Assembly (NCBI RefSeq): GCF_003491345.1
Contig: NZ_CP025512.1
Location: 2,046,001-2,110,000 of the forward strand
Direction of reading: 5' to 3'
Length of the DNA: 64,000 nucleotides
From: Neorhizobium sp. SOG26
GTDB lineage: Bacteria; Pseudomonadota; Alphaproteobacteria; Rhizobiales; Rhizobiaceae
In this document: in pieces, positions 35,728 to 47,441 of the stretch
How positions within the stretch are numbered: position 1 is the first letter of the stretch
Layout: each line of letters starts with the position of its first letter
Program-made: the position numbers and the translations under genes
Notes under the pieces: model-generated
Databases searched by the model: none
The model's input: the letters and a program-made list of their open reading frames with translations, nothing else
What the model was told of the DNA's origin: nothing

Positions 35728-36497
35728 CAGATGCGTTCGACGCGAACCGGGAAATCGAAGAGCCGACAGCGCCGGCACCGAAAACCAACGGCACCGCACG
35801 CATTGCTGCCATGGGTGACCTCCACGTCAAGGAACATGGCACCGTTTCCTACAAGGAGTTGTTCAGCGAAATCTCGCAGGCTGCCGATATCCTCGTGCTG
35901 ACCGGCGACCTTACCGATCTCGGCAAGGTCAAGGAAGCCGAACTGCTGGCCGCGGATCTCCGGTCCTGCTCGATCCCGATCGTTGGCGTGCTCGGCAACC
36001 ACGACTACGAATGCGGTTGCGTCGACGAGGTGCGGACCATCATCAAGGATGCCGGCGTGCATCTGCTGGAAGGCCAGGCGGTCGAGATCAAGGGTGTCGG
36101 TTTTGCCGGCGTCAAGGGCTTTGCAGGCGGCTTCGGACGCCACATGCTTGGTTCCTTCGGCGAGCCGGCGATCAAGGCCATGGTGGCGGAAAGCGTGGAA
36201 GAAACCATGCGCCTTGAAAATGCGCTCAGGCAGGTCCGCTCCGAGCGCGCCATGGTTGTGCTCCATTATGCGCCGATCCCCGAAACCGTCGAAGGCGAGC
36301 CCAAGGAAATCTATCCATTCCTCGGCTCATCCCGCCTTGCTGAAACCATCGATCGCTTCCCGGTCAAGGCCGTCGTACATGGCCACGCTCACCGGGGCCG
36401 CTATGAGGGCCGCACACCGGGCGGCGCACCCGTCTACAACGTCGCCTCGCATATCGAGAAACCGACCGGAAAACCCTACGCCCTGCTGGAGCTATGA
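35724..36497 (+). CDS. Calcineurin-like metallophosphoesterase
   Basis: A 257-residue protein with all metallophosphoesterase motifs: GDLHVKEH (D-x-H), LTGDLTD (GD), LGNHDYE (GNHD), VVLHYAP (H) and VHGHAHRG (GHxH). These bind two metal ions and hydrolyse phosphomono- or diesters. The first 30 residues are a hydrophilic, Pro-rich tail. The GTG start overlaps the upstream stop (GTGA), giving translational coupling to the nucleotidyltransferase, which suggests that one adds and the other removes a nucleotidyl or phosphoryl group; that is inference. Confidence 0.82.
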   Translation: MTDAFDANREIEEPTAPAPKTNGTARIAAMGDLHVKEHGTVSYKELFSEISQAADILVLTGDLTDLGKVKEAELLAADLRSCSIPIVGVLGNHDYECGCVDEVRTIIKDAGVHLLEGQAVEIKGVGFAGVKGFAGGFGRHMLGSFGEPAIKAMVAESVEETMRLENALRQVRSERAMVVLHYAPIPETVEGEPKEIYPFLGSSRLAETIDRFPVKAVVHGHAHRGRYEGRTPGGAPVYNVASHIEKPTGKPYALLEL

Positions 36498-36533
36498 ACG
36501 CGGGCGCCGCAGCCACGTGACGCCGACCGGAGG

Positions 36534-37931
36534 CTAGATATGCAGCGCGTGGCCGAGCGCCTTCATCGCAGCTTCGGCAAGCCCCTCCGATTGCGACGGG
36601 TGGGCATGGATCGTCCCGGCAATATCCTCGAGCCTTGATCCCATCTCGAGCGCGAGCCCGAAGGCTGCCGAGAGCTCCGAGACGCCGGCACCCACCGCCT
36701 GGATGCCGAGCACGAGGTGGTTGTCGGCGCGCGCCACGACGCGTACGAACCCGTCCTCGGCCAAAAGGGTCATTGCGCGACCATTGGCGGTGAACGGGAA
36801 CTGGCCGATCTTGATCTCGGTGCCAGAAGCGCGCGCCTCGTCCGGTGACAGCCCGACCGAAACGATCTCGGGATCGGTGAAGCAGACAGCCGGAATGGCG
36901 CGCCTGTCCCAGGACCGGCGTTTGCCCGACACGATTTCCGCCACCATCTCCCCTTGCGCCATCGCCCGATGCGCCAACATCGGCTCGCCCGTGACGTCGC
37001 CGATGGCATAGATGCCGCGCATGGAGGTTCGGCACTGGTCGTCAACCTTCAGGAACGGGCCGAGCATGTCGAGCTCCAGCTCTTCACGCCCCCAACCTTC
37101 GGTGACGGGGCGCCGCCCGACGGTCACCAGCACCTTGTCCGCATGGATCCGTTTTTCCTCGCCGTCCGCCGTCTCGATGAGCAGGCTCTCGCCATTGCCG
37201 GACTGTCCCCTCACCTTCGTTTGCAGAAGAAGCTCGACACCAAGCGCCGACAGCCGCTTTGCCACCGGCTGCGTGAGTTGCTTGTCGTAGAGCGGCAGCA
37301 CACGATCGAGCGCCTCGATGATCGTCACCTTCGACCCCAGTTTGGCGAAAGCCGTCCCGAGTTCGAGCCCGATGTAACCGCCCCCGACAACCGCAAGCGT
37401 TCTCGGCACCTCGCGCAGTGACAGCGCTTCGGTCGAGGAGATCACCTTGCCGCCGAACGGCAACATCGGAAGCTCGACAGGCGCGGAACCTGTGGCGATG
37501 ACGATTGCCTCGGCGCGGATGATCTGCTGCCCCGTCTCGGTCTCCACAACCACCGTCTTGCCATCCCGGAACTTCGCTCGCCCGACAACGATCTTGACGC
37601 CCGCCTTCTTGACGAGCCCCGCGACACCGTTCGTCAGCCGCCCTACAATCCCGTCCTTCCAGGCAATGGTGCGCGAGAGGTCGATCGCGGGGTTATCTGC
37701 GCGGATGCCCATCGCATTTCGGCCTGCCGCCATCTCGGAGGCGCGATGAAACTCGTCCGCCGCGTGGATGATGGCCTTCGAGGGGATACAGCCGATATTG
37801 AGGCAGGTGCCGCCGGCCTTCGTCATCTCGACGATCACCGTGTCGACACCCAACTGCCCCGCCCGGATGGCGCAGACATAACCTCCTGGCCCGGCGCCAA
37901 TGACGAGAAGCTTGCAGTTGATCTCCTTCAT
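36534..37931 (-). CDS. lpdV: Dihydrolipoyl dehydrogenase, branched-chain 2-oxoacid complex E3
   Basis: E3 reoxidises the lipoyl groups of the E2 subunit with FAD and NAD. The 465 residues have the FAD motif GAGPGGY (12-18), the redox-active Cys43 and Cys48 in GGTCLNIGCIPSK, the NAD motif VVGGGYIGLELG and the His-Glu dyad in HAHPSQSEGLAEA. The ATG at 37931 follows GAGGAG by five bases; a GTG two codons earlier overlaps the E2 stop. Last gene of the bkd operon. Confidence 0.95.
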   Translation of the reverse strand: MKEINCKLLVIGAGPGGYVCAIRAGQLGVDTVIVEMTKAGGTCLNIGCIPSKAIIHAADEFHRASEMAAGRNAMGIRADNPAIDLSRTIAWKDGIVGRLTNGVAGLVKKAGVKIVVGRAKFRDGKTVVVETETGQQIIRAEAIVIATGSAPVELPMLPFGGKVISSTEALSLREVPRTLAVVGGGYIGLELGTAFAKLGSKVTIIEALDRVLPLYDKQLTQPVAKRLSALGVELLLQTKVRGQSGNGESLLIETADGEEKRIHADKVLVTVGRRPVTEGWGREELELDMLGPFLKVDDQCRTSMRGIYAIGDVTGEPMLAHRAMAQGEMVAEIVSGKRRSWDRRAIPAVCFTDPEIVSVGLSPDEARASGTEIKIGQFPFTANGRAMTLLAEDGFVRVVARADNHLVLGIQAVGAGVSELSAAFGLALEMGSRLEDIAGTIHAHPSQSEGLAEAAMKALGHALHI

Positions 37932-37933
37932 GG

Positions 37934-39226
37934 TCACTCCTCGACAAAGATCAGCGCTGGCGTTTCGAGAAGCGTCTTCAGACGCTGCACGAAGACGGCC
38001 GCATCCCAGCCGTCGATCACGCGGTGATCAAAGCTGGAGGAGAGGTTTATCATCTTGCGCGGCACGAACTGCGTCCCGTCCCAATGCGGGCGGATCGCGA
38101 GTTTGTTGACGCCGACGATCGCGACCTCCGGATGGTTGATGACCGGCGTCGAAACGATGCCACCCATGGCACCGAGCGAGCTGATGGTGATCGTCGACCC
38201 GCTCAACTCCTCGCTCTGGGCAGTGCCGTTCTTCGCAGCGTCGGAGAGCCGCGCCACTTCGCGGGCGCAGTCAAAGATGTCGCGCGCTTCGGCATGCCGG
38301 ACCACGGGCACGACAAGGCCTGCCGGTGTCTGCGCCGCAACCCCGATGTGAACGGCGCCGAACTGGCGGATGACGCCTGCCTCATCATCGAAGTGCGCGT
38401 TGATGCCCGGCTGCTCGCCGATCGCCTTCACCATCGCCCGCATCAGGAAGGGCAGGATCGTCAGCTTCGGCCGGTCCTTCTGCGCCCCGCCCGGTTGGGC
38501 ATTGAGGCGGGCGCGCAGTTCCTCCAGCGCCGTCATGTCCACCTCCTCCACATAGGTGATGTGGGGGATGCGGGATTTCGCGAGCGCCATCTTCTGGGCG
38601 ATCCGTCGTCTGAGACCAACGACCTTCACCTCCTGTACGTTGGTGTTGGGTTGCAGGCCGGCACCGACGGCCTTGCCGCCGCCGCGCTCCAGGAAAGCGT
38701 CGAGATCCTCGTGGGTAATGCGGCCGGCGGGCCCGGTCGGCGTCACCTGCCGCAGGTCGACGCCAGCCTCGCGTGCGCGCAACCGGACGGCCGGCGAAGC
38801 AAGCGGCCTGTCGCCTTCGGTGCGGGGAGCAGCCGGCGCACGTGGTTTTTCAACCGGCTTGGGTGGTGGAGGCGGCGTTTCGACGGCTGCAGGTTCAGGC
38901 GCCACCCGCTCCTGCATCGGTTCCACTGCCACTGCGGGTTCAGGCTTGGACTCCGGCTCGTCATGTTCGTCCGGCGCGTCCTCGCCGGCCACCTTGATCT
39001 TCAGGATGACAGTGCCCGTGGCGATCACGTCGCCCACCTCGCCATGCCGAAAGGTTACCTTGCCTTCCACCGGTGACGGAATCTCGACGGTGGCCTTGCC
39101 GGTCATGACGGCCGCAAGCACCATGTCTTCCTGCACGACATCGCCCACCTGGACATGCCATTCCACGAGTTCCGCTTCAGCAACGCCCTCGCCGACATCG
39201 GGAAGTTTGATGATCCGCTCTGCCAT
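37934..39226 (-). CDS. bkdB: Branched-chain 2-oxoacid dehydrogenase E2, dihydrolipoamide acyltransferase
   Basis: E2 transfers branched acyl groups to CoA and forms the complex core. The 430 residues consist of one lipoyl domain (lipoylated Lys44 in MTGKATVEIPSP), an Ala/Pro/Glu linker (about 90-135), a peripheral-subunit-binding domain (ASPAVRLRAREAGVDL ... GRITHEDLDAFL, about 143-180) and the acyltransferase domain with the catalytic SSFDHRVIDGWD near the end. One lipoyl domain is typical of bkd complexes. Confidence 0.94.
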   Translation of the reverse strand: MAERIIKLPDVGEGVAEAELVEWHVQVGDVVQEDMVLAAVMTGKATVEIPSPVEGKVTFRHGEVGDVIATGTVILKIKVAGEDAPDEHDEPESKPEPAVAVEPMQERVAPEPAAVETPPPPPKPVEKPRAPAAPRTEGDRPLASPAVRLRAREAGVDLRQVTPTGPAGRITHEDLDAFLERGGGKAVGAGLQPNTNVQEVKVVGLRRRIAQKMALAKSRIPHITYVEEVDMTALEELRARLNAQPGGAQKDRPKLTILPFLMRAMVKAIGEQPGINAHFDDEAGVIRQFGAVHIGVAAQTPAGLVVPVVRHAEARDIFDCAREVARLSDAAKNGTAQSEELSGSTITISSLGAMGGIVSTPVINHPEVAIVGVNKLAIRPHWDGTQFVPRKMINLSSSFDHRVIDGWDAAVFVQRLKTLLETPALIFVEE

Positions 39227-39227
39227 C

Positions 39228-40241
39228 TCAGGCCTCCATCATGTCGCGCAGGGCCTGGCCTACACGCGCGGGACCGGGGAAATAGTCCCATTCCTGCGCA
39301 TGCGGATAAGGCGTATCCCAACCGGCCACCCGCATCACCGGCGCTTCGAGGTGGTAGAAGCAATGCTCCTGCACCAGCGCCACGAGTTCGGCCCCGAAGC
39401 CCGATGTCAGCGTCGCCTCATGCACCACCATGCAGCGGCCGGTCTTCTTGACGGAAGCGACGATAGTATCGAGGTCGAGCGGCAATAGGGTGCGCAGGTC
39501 GATCACCTCCGCATCGATGCCCGTTTCCTCCGCCGTCGCCTCCGCGACGTGAACCATGGTGCCATAGGCAAGCACCGTCACCGCCGACCCAGGGCGGCGC
39601 ACCACCGCCTGCCCGAGTGGGATCGTGTAGTGGTCAGCCGGTACCTCGCCCAGCGGGTGGCTCGCCCAGGACGTCACGGGACGATCGTGATGGCCATCGA
39701 AAGGCCCGTTGTAGAGCCGCTTCGGCTCCAGGAAGATCACCGGATCCGGGTTCTCGATCGAGGAGATCAGCAGGCCCTTGGCATCATAAGGGTTGGACGG
39801 CACCACCACCTGCAGCCCGCAGACATGCGTGAACAGCGCCTCCGGGCTCTGGCTGTGTGTCTGGCCGCCGAAGATGCCGCCGCCGGTCGGCATGCGGATC
39901 GTGATGCCGCAGGAGAAGTCGCCGTTGGAGCGATATCGCAGGCGTGCAGCTTCCTGGGTGATCTGGTCGTAGGCGGGGTACATGTAATCGGCGAACTGCA
40001 CCTCGACGCAGGGCTTCAGCCCATATGCGGCCATGCCGATCGCCGTGCCGACGATGCCGGATTCGTTGATCGGCACGTCGAAGCAGCGGGTCTTGCCATA
40101 TTTCTGCTGGAGCCCCTGCGTGCAGCGGAACACCCCGCCGAAGTACCCCACGTCCTCACCGAACACGACCACGTCGTCGTCGCGTTCCATGGAAACATCG
40201 AGTGCGCTGCGAATGGCCTCGATCATCGTCATCCGCGGCAT
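39228..40241 (-). CDS. bkdA2: Branched-chain 2-oxoacid dehydrogenase E1 beta
   Basis: The beta subunit of the thiamine-diphosphate-dependent decarboxylase. The 337 residues start MPRMTMIEAIRSALDVSMER and contain VVFGEDVGYFGGVFR, FADYMYPAYDQITQEAARLRYRS-type sequence in parts, PEALFTHVCGLQVVVPSNPYDAKGL and DLRTLLPLDLDTIV. It starts three bases after the alpha gene and ends one base before E2. Start ATG supported by GGAGTG upstream. Confidence 0.94.
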   Translation of the reverse strand: MPRMTMIEAIRSALDVSMERDDDVVVFGEDVGYFGGVFRCTQGLQQKYGKTRCFDVPINESGIVGTAIGMAAYGLKPCVEVQFADYMYPAYDQITQEAARLRYRSNGDFSCGITIRMPTGGGIFGGQTHSQSPEALFTHVCGLQVVVPSNPYDAKGLLISSIENPDPVIFLEPKRLYNGPFDGHHDRPVTSWASHPLGEVPADHYTIPLGQAVVRRPGSAVTVLAYGTMVHVAEATAEETGIDAEVIDLRTLLPLDLDTIVASVKKTGRCMVVHEATLTSGFGAELVALVQEHCFYHLEAPVMRVAGWDTPYPHAQEWDYFPGPARVGQALRDMMEA

Positions 40242-40244
40242 GCC

Positions 40245-42651
<2,407 letters not shown>

Positions 42652-42779
42652 GCCCAGATCTCCTCCCGAAACCGCCTGCATACAAGATAAAACTAATGCT
42701 GAAGCGGCAACCGCGCCACTGGCCTGGCTTGCGAAATGTTGTCCGGCCGCGCAATTTTCTTACCAGCGTCCAGGGTGAT

Positions 42780-42804
42780 GGAACTACAATCCTGCACCGG
42801 CGTT
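42780..42804 (+). promoter_or_regulatory. EcfG-type promoter of treZY (exact match)
   Basis: GGAAC (42780-42784), 16 bases, CGTT (42801-42804): an exact match to the EcfG consensus GGAAC-N16/17-CGTT, 33 bases before the treZ ATG. Confidence 0.8.
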
Positions 42805-42836
42805 TGCAGGTCTCTTTCAATGAGGGGCTGGTTGAT

Positions 42837-44648
42837 ATGCCGGATACGAATGGCGTTGCCGAATTTCGCGCTTTCCCGAAGAGCTGGGGCGCGGAATATG
42901 TTGCGGCCGGAGAGGTGCGGTTCAGGCTGTGGGCGCCGGGACAGGAAAAGGTCACGCTGCGCCTGAACGGCGAAGACACCGAGATGACCCGCGACGATGA
43001 GGGCTGGTTCGAGCTGCTGGCAACCGGCGTCACCCCGGGGGCCGAGTACAATTACGTGCTGGCGGACGGGATGGTCGTGCCCGATCCCGCGTCGCGGGCG
43101 CAGAAGCAGGACGTCAACGGCCCGTCGCTGGTCATCGACCCGACGAGCTATGACTGGCAGGACGCCGACTGGAAGGGCCGGCCCTGGGAAGAAACCGTCG
43201 TCTACGAGATGCATGTCGGCACCTTCACGCCGGAGGGCACCTTCCAGGCAGCGATCGAGAAGTTGCCCTACCTCGTTGATCTCGGAATCACCATGATCGA
43301 GGTCCTGCCTGTCTCGCAATTTGGCGGCAACCGCGGCTGGGGTTACGATGGAGTGCTGCTTTATGCGCCGCATTCGGCCTATGGTACACCGGAGGACTTC
43401 AAGGCCTTCGTCGATGCCGCCCACGGCCACGGGCTTTCCGTCGTGCTCGATATCGTACTGAACCACTTTGGCCCGGAAGGAAACTACCTGCCGCTGCTGG
43501 CGCCGGACTTCTTCCACAAGGAGCGCCAGACGCCTTGGGGTGCGGCCATTGCCTATGACGTCGATGCCGTGCGCCGGTATATCGGGGAGGCGCCGCTTTA
43601 CTGGCTGGAGGAATACCATCTCGATGGACTGCGCTTCGATGCGATCGACCAGATCGAGGACGTTTCGGACAAGCATATCCTGATCGAGATCGCCGAGCGC
43701 ATCCGCGCCGAGATCACCAGCCGGCCGATCCATCTCACCACCGAAGACAGCCGCAACGTCATCTTCCTGCATCCGCGCGAGGAGGATGGCTCCGTGCCGC
43801 TCTTCACCGGCGAATGGAACGACGACTTTCACAATGCCGCGCATGTCTTTGCGACCGGCGAGACGCACGCCTATTACAAGGACTTCGCCAAGCAGCCGGA
43901 AAAGCTGGTCGCCCGCATCCTGAGCGAAGGTTTTGCTTATCAGGGTGAGGTGTCGCCGCAGACCGGCGAGAAGCGAGGCGTCAAAAGCACTGGCCAGCCG
44001 CCGGTTGCCTTCGTCGATTTCATCCAGAACCATGACCAGGTCGGCAACCGCGCCCATGGCGACCGGTTGATCTCGCTTGCCGGCGTCGAGCGGACGAAGG
44101 TGCTGCTCGCGACGCTGCTGTTTTCGCCGCATATCCCGCTGCTGTTCATGGGCGAAGAATATGGCGAGACGAACCCCTTCCTGTTCTTCACCGATTTCCA
44201 CGGCGATCTTGCCAAGGCGGTGCGCGAAGGCCGGGCGAAGGAATTCGAAGGCCATGCTGGCCACGAAGGCGAGAGCGTGCCCGATCCCAACGCGAAGAAG
44301 ACCTTCGACGCTTCAAAGCTGGACTGGAACAAGCTCACCTCGAAGAACGGCAAGGACTGGCTCGCATTCACCCGGGAACTGCTTTCCCTGCGCCAGCAGC
44401 ATGTCGTGCCGCTCCTCGCAACCGCCGGCGGCAACAGCGGCAAGGTCTTGAAGACCGGCGACGGTTTCGTCGCGGTCTCCTGGACATTCCCCAAGGGCAC
44501 GCTGTCGATGGCGCTCAACATCGGCGAGAAGGCGCAGCCTGTTCCGGACATGCCCGGCCAACCGATCTTCAGCTGGCCGGCAAAGGCGCAGGATCTGCAG
44601 CCGAATTCGATCCTCGTCACCCTTGATGCCGCCGGAGACGCCGCATGA
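42837..44648 (+). CDS. treZ: Malto-oligosyltrehalose trehalohydrolase
   Basis: TreZ releases trehalose from maltooligosyltrehalose made by TreY. The 603 residues begin with an N-terminal beta domain (FRLWAPGQEKVTLRL) and a GH13 barrel: VVYEMHVGTFTPEGTF, GYDGVLLYAPHSAYG, DIVLNHFGPEGNYL, the nucleophile Asp268 (GLRFDAID), acid/base Glu303 (LTTEDSRN) and Asp400 (IQNHDQVGNR). The ATG at 42837 gives the usual N-terminus; a frame to 42696 crosses the promoter. Overlaps treY by 4 bases. Confidence 0.95.
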   Translation: MPDTNGVAEFRAFPKSWGAEYVAAGEVRFRLWAPGQEKVTLRLNGEDTEMTRDDEGWFELLATGVTPGAEYNYVLADGMVVPDPASRAQKQDVNGPSLVIDPTSYDWQDADWKGRPWEETVVYEMHVGTFTPEGTFQAAIEKLPYLVDLGITMIEVLPVSQFGGNRGWGYDGVLLYAPHSAYGTPEDFKAFVDAAHGHGLSVVLDIVLNHFGPEGNYLPLLAPDFFHKERQTPWGAAIAYDVDAVRRYIGEAPLYWLEEYHLDGLRFDAIDQIEDVSDKHILIEIAERIRAEITSRPIHLTTEDSRNVIFLHPREEDGSVPLFTGEWNDDFHNAAHVFATGETHAYYKDFAKQPEKLVARILSEGFAYQGEVSPQTGEKRGVKSTGQPPVAFVDFIQNHDQVGNRAHGDRLISLAGVERTKVLLATLLFSPHIPLLFMGEEYGETNPFLFFTDFHGDLAKAVREGRAKEFEGHAGHEGESVPDPNAKKTFDASKLDWNKLTSKNGKDWLAFTRELLSLRQQHVVPLLATAGGNSGKVLKTGDGFVAVSWTFPKGTLSMALNIGEKAQPVPDMPGQPIFSWPAKAQDLQPNSILVTLDAAGDAA

Positions 44649-47176
44649 TCCCGACAGCCACCTACCGCATCCAGTTCCGCAACGGCATGACCTTCGATCG
44701 TGCCGCCGCCCTGGTGCCCTATCTGAAGCGTCTCGGCATCAGCCATCTGTATGCCTCGCCGATCTTCACCGCTACCAGCGGTTCGACCCACGGGTATGAT
44801 GTGACCGATGCCAACGAGATCGACCCGGTGCTTGGCGGTCGCGAAGGCTTCGACCATATGGTGAGGGTGCTGAAGGCCGAAGGGCTCGGGCTCATCCTCG
44901 ACATCGTCCCGAACCACATGGCCGCCTCGCTGGAAAACCCGTGGTGGCGCGATGTGGTGGAAAGCGGCCAGGACAGCCGCTATGCCCGCCACTTCGACAT
45001 CGACTGGTCGCGCCGCCTCACTCTTCCTTTCCTCGGCGATACCTTCGAGACGGTGCTGGAAGCTGGCGACATCTCGGTCAAGGCTGACCCGAAGACGGGG
45101 AAGCCAGCGTTCGCTTATTTCGAGACCTTCTATCCACTGAACCCGGCGACGTATGCCGGCCGCGAGCAGGAGGTCCTCGGCATCACGGATAAGGCGGCGA
45201 TTGCCAGCCTGCACGACCAGCAACCCTACCGGCTGATGTCCTGGCGCGACGCCAAGCGCGACCTTTCCTACCGGCGCTTCTTCGAGATCACCGGCCTTGC
45301 CGGCGTGCGGGTGGAAGACGCCCAGGTGTTTGACGACACTCACCGCCTGATCCTGGAGCTTGTCCGCAACGGAGCGGTCGATGGGCTGCGCGTCGACCAC
45401 GTCGATGGGCTCGCCGATCCCAAAGCCTATCTCGAAAGGCTGCGACGGGAAGCCGGGCCCGACTGCTACATCACGGTCGAAAAGATCCTCGGCGAAGGCG
45501 AGCACATCGCACCCGACTGGCCGATCTCCGGCACTACCGGTTACGAATTCATCGCTGCCCTCAGCGACGCGCTCGTCGATGGCAACAAGCTGGACGGCTT
45601 GCGGGCCGCTTACGAGACTGTCGTCGGCGCCCCTGTCGATATGGTCGGGGAGCTTCTCGCTGCGAAGCTCCTGATGGCAGACAACAACTTCCAGGGCGAG
45701 GTCAGCACGCTGCTGAAGCTTGCCATGCAGATCGGCGAGACGGAGGAAGGACCTCAGAGCTCCGAAGCATCGGTGAAGTCGGCGCTGCGCGAACTGCTGG
45801 TCAGCTTTCCCGTTTACCGCACCTACGGCACTGAAACCGGCCTGCCGCCGGAAGGCAAGCACATGCTCGACAAGGTGCTGCACGACATCCGTGGTGGCCA
45901 GCATGCGCCCGATGAAGCATCCCTCGCCTTCCTTGCGCGTATCCTCCGTGGCGAGGTCACTCCCGCCTCAGCAGAGCAGGCTGCGCTTTTCCGCACCCGC
46001 TTCCAGCAATTGACCGGCCCGCTGATGGCGAAGTCGGTGGAGGACACGCTGTTCTTCCGCCAGCACATGGCGCTGGCGCTGAACGAAGTGGGTGCCGAAC
46101 CGCTGCCGCGCCCATTTTCGCTCGCCCGCTTCCACGAGGAGATGAAGACGCGACTGGAAAAACAGCCGGATGCGTTGTCGGGCACCTCGACCCATGACAC
46201 CAAACGCGGTGAGGATGCGCGCGCCCGACTTTACGTGCTGACCGAAGCGCCGCAGCTTTGGGCGGAGGCGGTTACCCGTTGGCGGCACATCAACAAGGCA
46301 TCCGTGCAGACGCTTGAGGATGGCCCTGCCCCCGAACCGGCCGTCGAGTGGATGCTCTACCAGGCGCTGGCCGGTGTCTGGCCGGCCGATCTCCAGGCAT
46401 CAGACGCCGAAGGTCTAAAGGCCCTTGAGGAGCGGTTCGCCGCCTATGTCGAGAAGGCGATCCGCGAAGCGAAACATCGCACCAACTGGGGCGACAGCAA
46501 CGAGGCCTATGAAGAAGCCGTGCTCGGGTACGCCAGCCAACTGCTCTCGCCGGAGAACAGCGCCTTCCTCCAGGATTTCGCCGACACGCTGAAGCCCATC
46601 ATCCGCGCCGGGCTCGTCAACAGCGTCACGCAGACGATCATCAAGCTGACGGCACCGGGCGTTCCCGACATCTACCAGGGCAGCGAAAGCCTCGACTTGA
46701 GCCTCGTTGATCCGGACAATCGCAGGGAGCCCGATTTCGACCTGTTGCAACAGCGGCTGCCGGAACGCAAGAAGCCGACCTCGGCAGACGAGGAGGATTG
46801 GCAGAGCGGTCGGCTGAAACAGCAGGTCATCGCAACGCTGCTTCACCTGCGGCAGGAAGCGCCGTCCTTGTTCTGCGCTGGCGATTATGTCCCGCTTGAA
46901 GCAAAGGGCAAGCGTGCCGGGAATATCCTTGCGTTTGCGCGCGCCGATGAAGATGACGCCTTGATCGTCATCACCCCGCGGCTTGTCTTTAACGCGCTGC
47001 ATCCGGGCCTCACCGCGCAGGATCGCTGGGCGGAAACGGAAATTGCGCTGCCGCCGAACCTCGCGAACCGCCGTTACCGCGACCTCTGCACCGGCAAGAC
47101 AATCGACCCCAAGGAACGCGTCGCCGTGAACTGGGTTTTTGCCGACCACCCGTTTGCCTTGCTCGTGGCGCAGTGA
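44645..47176 (+). CDS. treY: Malto-oligosyltrehalose synthase
   Basis: TreY turns the reducing end of a maltodextrin into a trehalosyl unit by intramolecular transglucosylation. The 843 residues start MIPTATYRIQFRNGMTFDRA and include the GH13 elements SPIFTATSGSTHGYDVTDAN, VPNHMAAS, nucleophile Asp251 (DGLRVDHVDGL), the acid/base Glu in YITVEKILGEGE and the TSTHDTKRGEDARARL motif typical of this enzyme. ATGA overlap with treZ. No glgX/treX debranching gene is present in the window. Together treZY gives a glycogen-derived route to trehalose. Confidence 0.95.
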   Translation: MIPTATYRIQFRNGMTFDRAAALVPYLKRLGISHLYASPIFTATSGSTHGYDVTDANEIDPVLGGREGFDHMVRVLKAEGLGLILDIVPNHMAASLENPWWRDVVESGQDSRYARHFDIDWSRRLTLPFLGDTFETVLEAGDISVKADPKTGKPAFAYFETFYPLNPATYAGREQEVLGITDKAAIASLHDQQPYRLMSWRDAKRDLSYRRFFEITGLAGVRVEDAQVFDDTHRLILELVRNGAVDGLRVDHVDGLADPKAYLERLRREAGPDCYITVEKILGEGEHIAPDWPISGTTGYEFIAALSDALVDGNKLDGLRAAYETVVGAPVDMVGELLAAKLLMADNNFQGEVSTLLKLAMQIGETEEGPQSSEASVKSALRELLVSFPVYRTYGTETGLPPEGKHMLDKVLHDIRGGQHAPDEASLAFLARILRGEVTPASAEQAALFRTRFQQLTGPLMAKSVEDTLFFRQHMALALNEVGAEPLPRPFSLARFHEEMKTRLEKQPDALSGTSTHDTKRGEDARARLYVLTEAPQLWAEAVTRWRHINKASVQTLEDGPAPEPAVEWMLYQALAGVWPADLQASDAEGLKALEERFAAYVEKAIREAKHRTNWGDSNEAYEEAVLGYASQLLSPENSAFLQDFADTLKPIIRAGLVNSVTQTIIKLTAPGVPDIYQGSESLDLSLVDPDNRREPDFDLLQQRLPERKKPTSADEEDWQSGRLKQQVIATLLHLRQEAPSLFCAGDYVPLEAKGKRAGNILAFARADEDDALIVITPRLVFNALHPGLTAQDRWAETEIALPPNLANRRYRDLCTGKTIDPKERVAVNWVFADHPFALLVAQ

Positions 47177-47193
47177 CGCCACGGCACCAACGG

Positions 47194-47231
47194 AAAAGGG
47201 CGCCGCTCCCAACCGGAGCAGCGCCCTTTTT
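47194..47231 (+). terminator. Bidirectional terminator after treY
   Basis: Imperfect long stem AAAAGGGCGC..GCTCC / GGAGC..GCGCCCTTTTT with a 5-base loop and T-runs on both strands. It serves treY and the convergent 24-residue gene. Confidence 0.85.
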
Positions 47232-47276
47232 GATTCTCTTCCGGAACTTGAAGTTCCAGATCTTTTCTAAATGAAA

Positions 47277-47351
47277 TCAAGCGAATCCGACAAGATTTAA
47301 AACTGCGATAACGATGACGACTGCGCCAACCAACCAAACGATGCTGTTCAT
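47277..47351 (-). CDS. 24-residue hydrophobic membrane protein
   Basis: A very small ORF, reading MNSIVWLVGAVVIVIAVLNL then VGFA, that is almost entirely one membrane helix. It starts six bases after AAAAGGAG, an excellent ribosome binding site, and 30 bases after an exact stress-type (EcfG) promoter, and it ends before the treY terminator, so it has a complete gene structure. Similar tiny hydrophobic ORFs occur in rhizobia. Function unknown; it is likely a stress-induced inner-membrane peptide. Confidence 0.75.
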   Translation of the reverse strand: MNSIVWLVGAVVIVIAVLNLVGFA

Positions 47352-47380
47352 TATCTTCTCCTTTTGATGTCGTGGGTGGG

Positions 47381-47405
47381 AACGTCGCGCCGTTTAAAAA
47401 GTTCC
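47381..47405 (-). promoter_or_regulatory. EcfG-type promoter of the 24-residue gene (exact match)
   Basis: Minus strand GGAAC (47405-47401), 16 bases, CGTT (47384-47381), an exact consensus match 30 bases before the ATG. Confidence 0.82.
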
Positions 47406-47441
47406 GCTGTTCAAGCCTCTGCATGGGCCGCACCATGCCCG

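Noticed and set aside
43940..45904. A 654-codon minus-strand frame
   Set aside because: Antisense to treZ and treY, both with intact motifs; no start signal.
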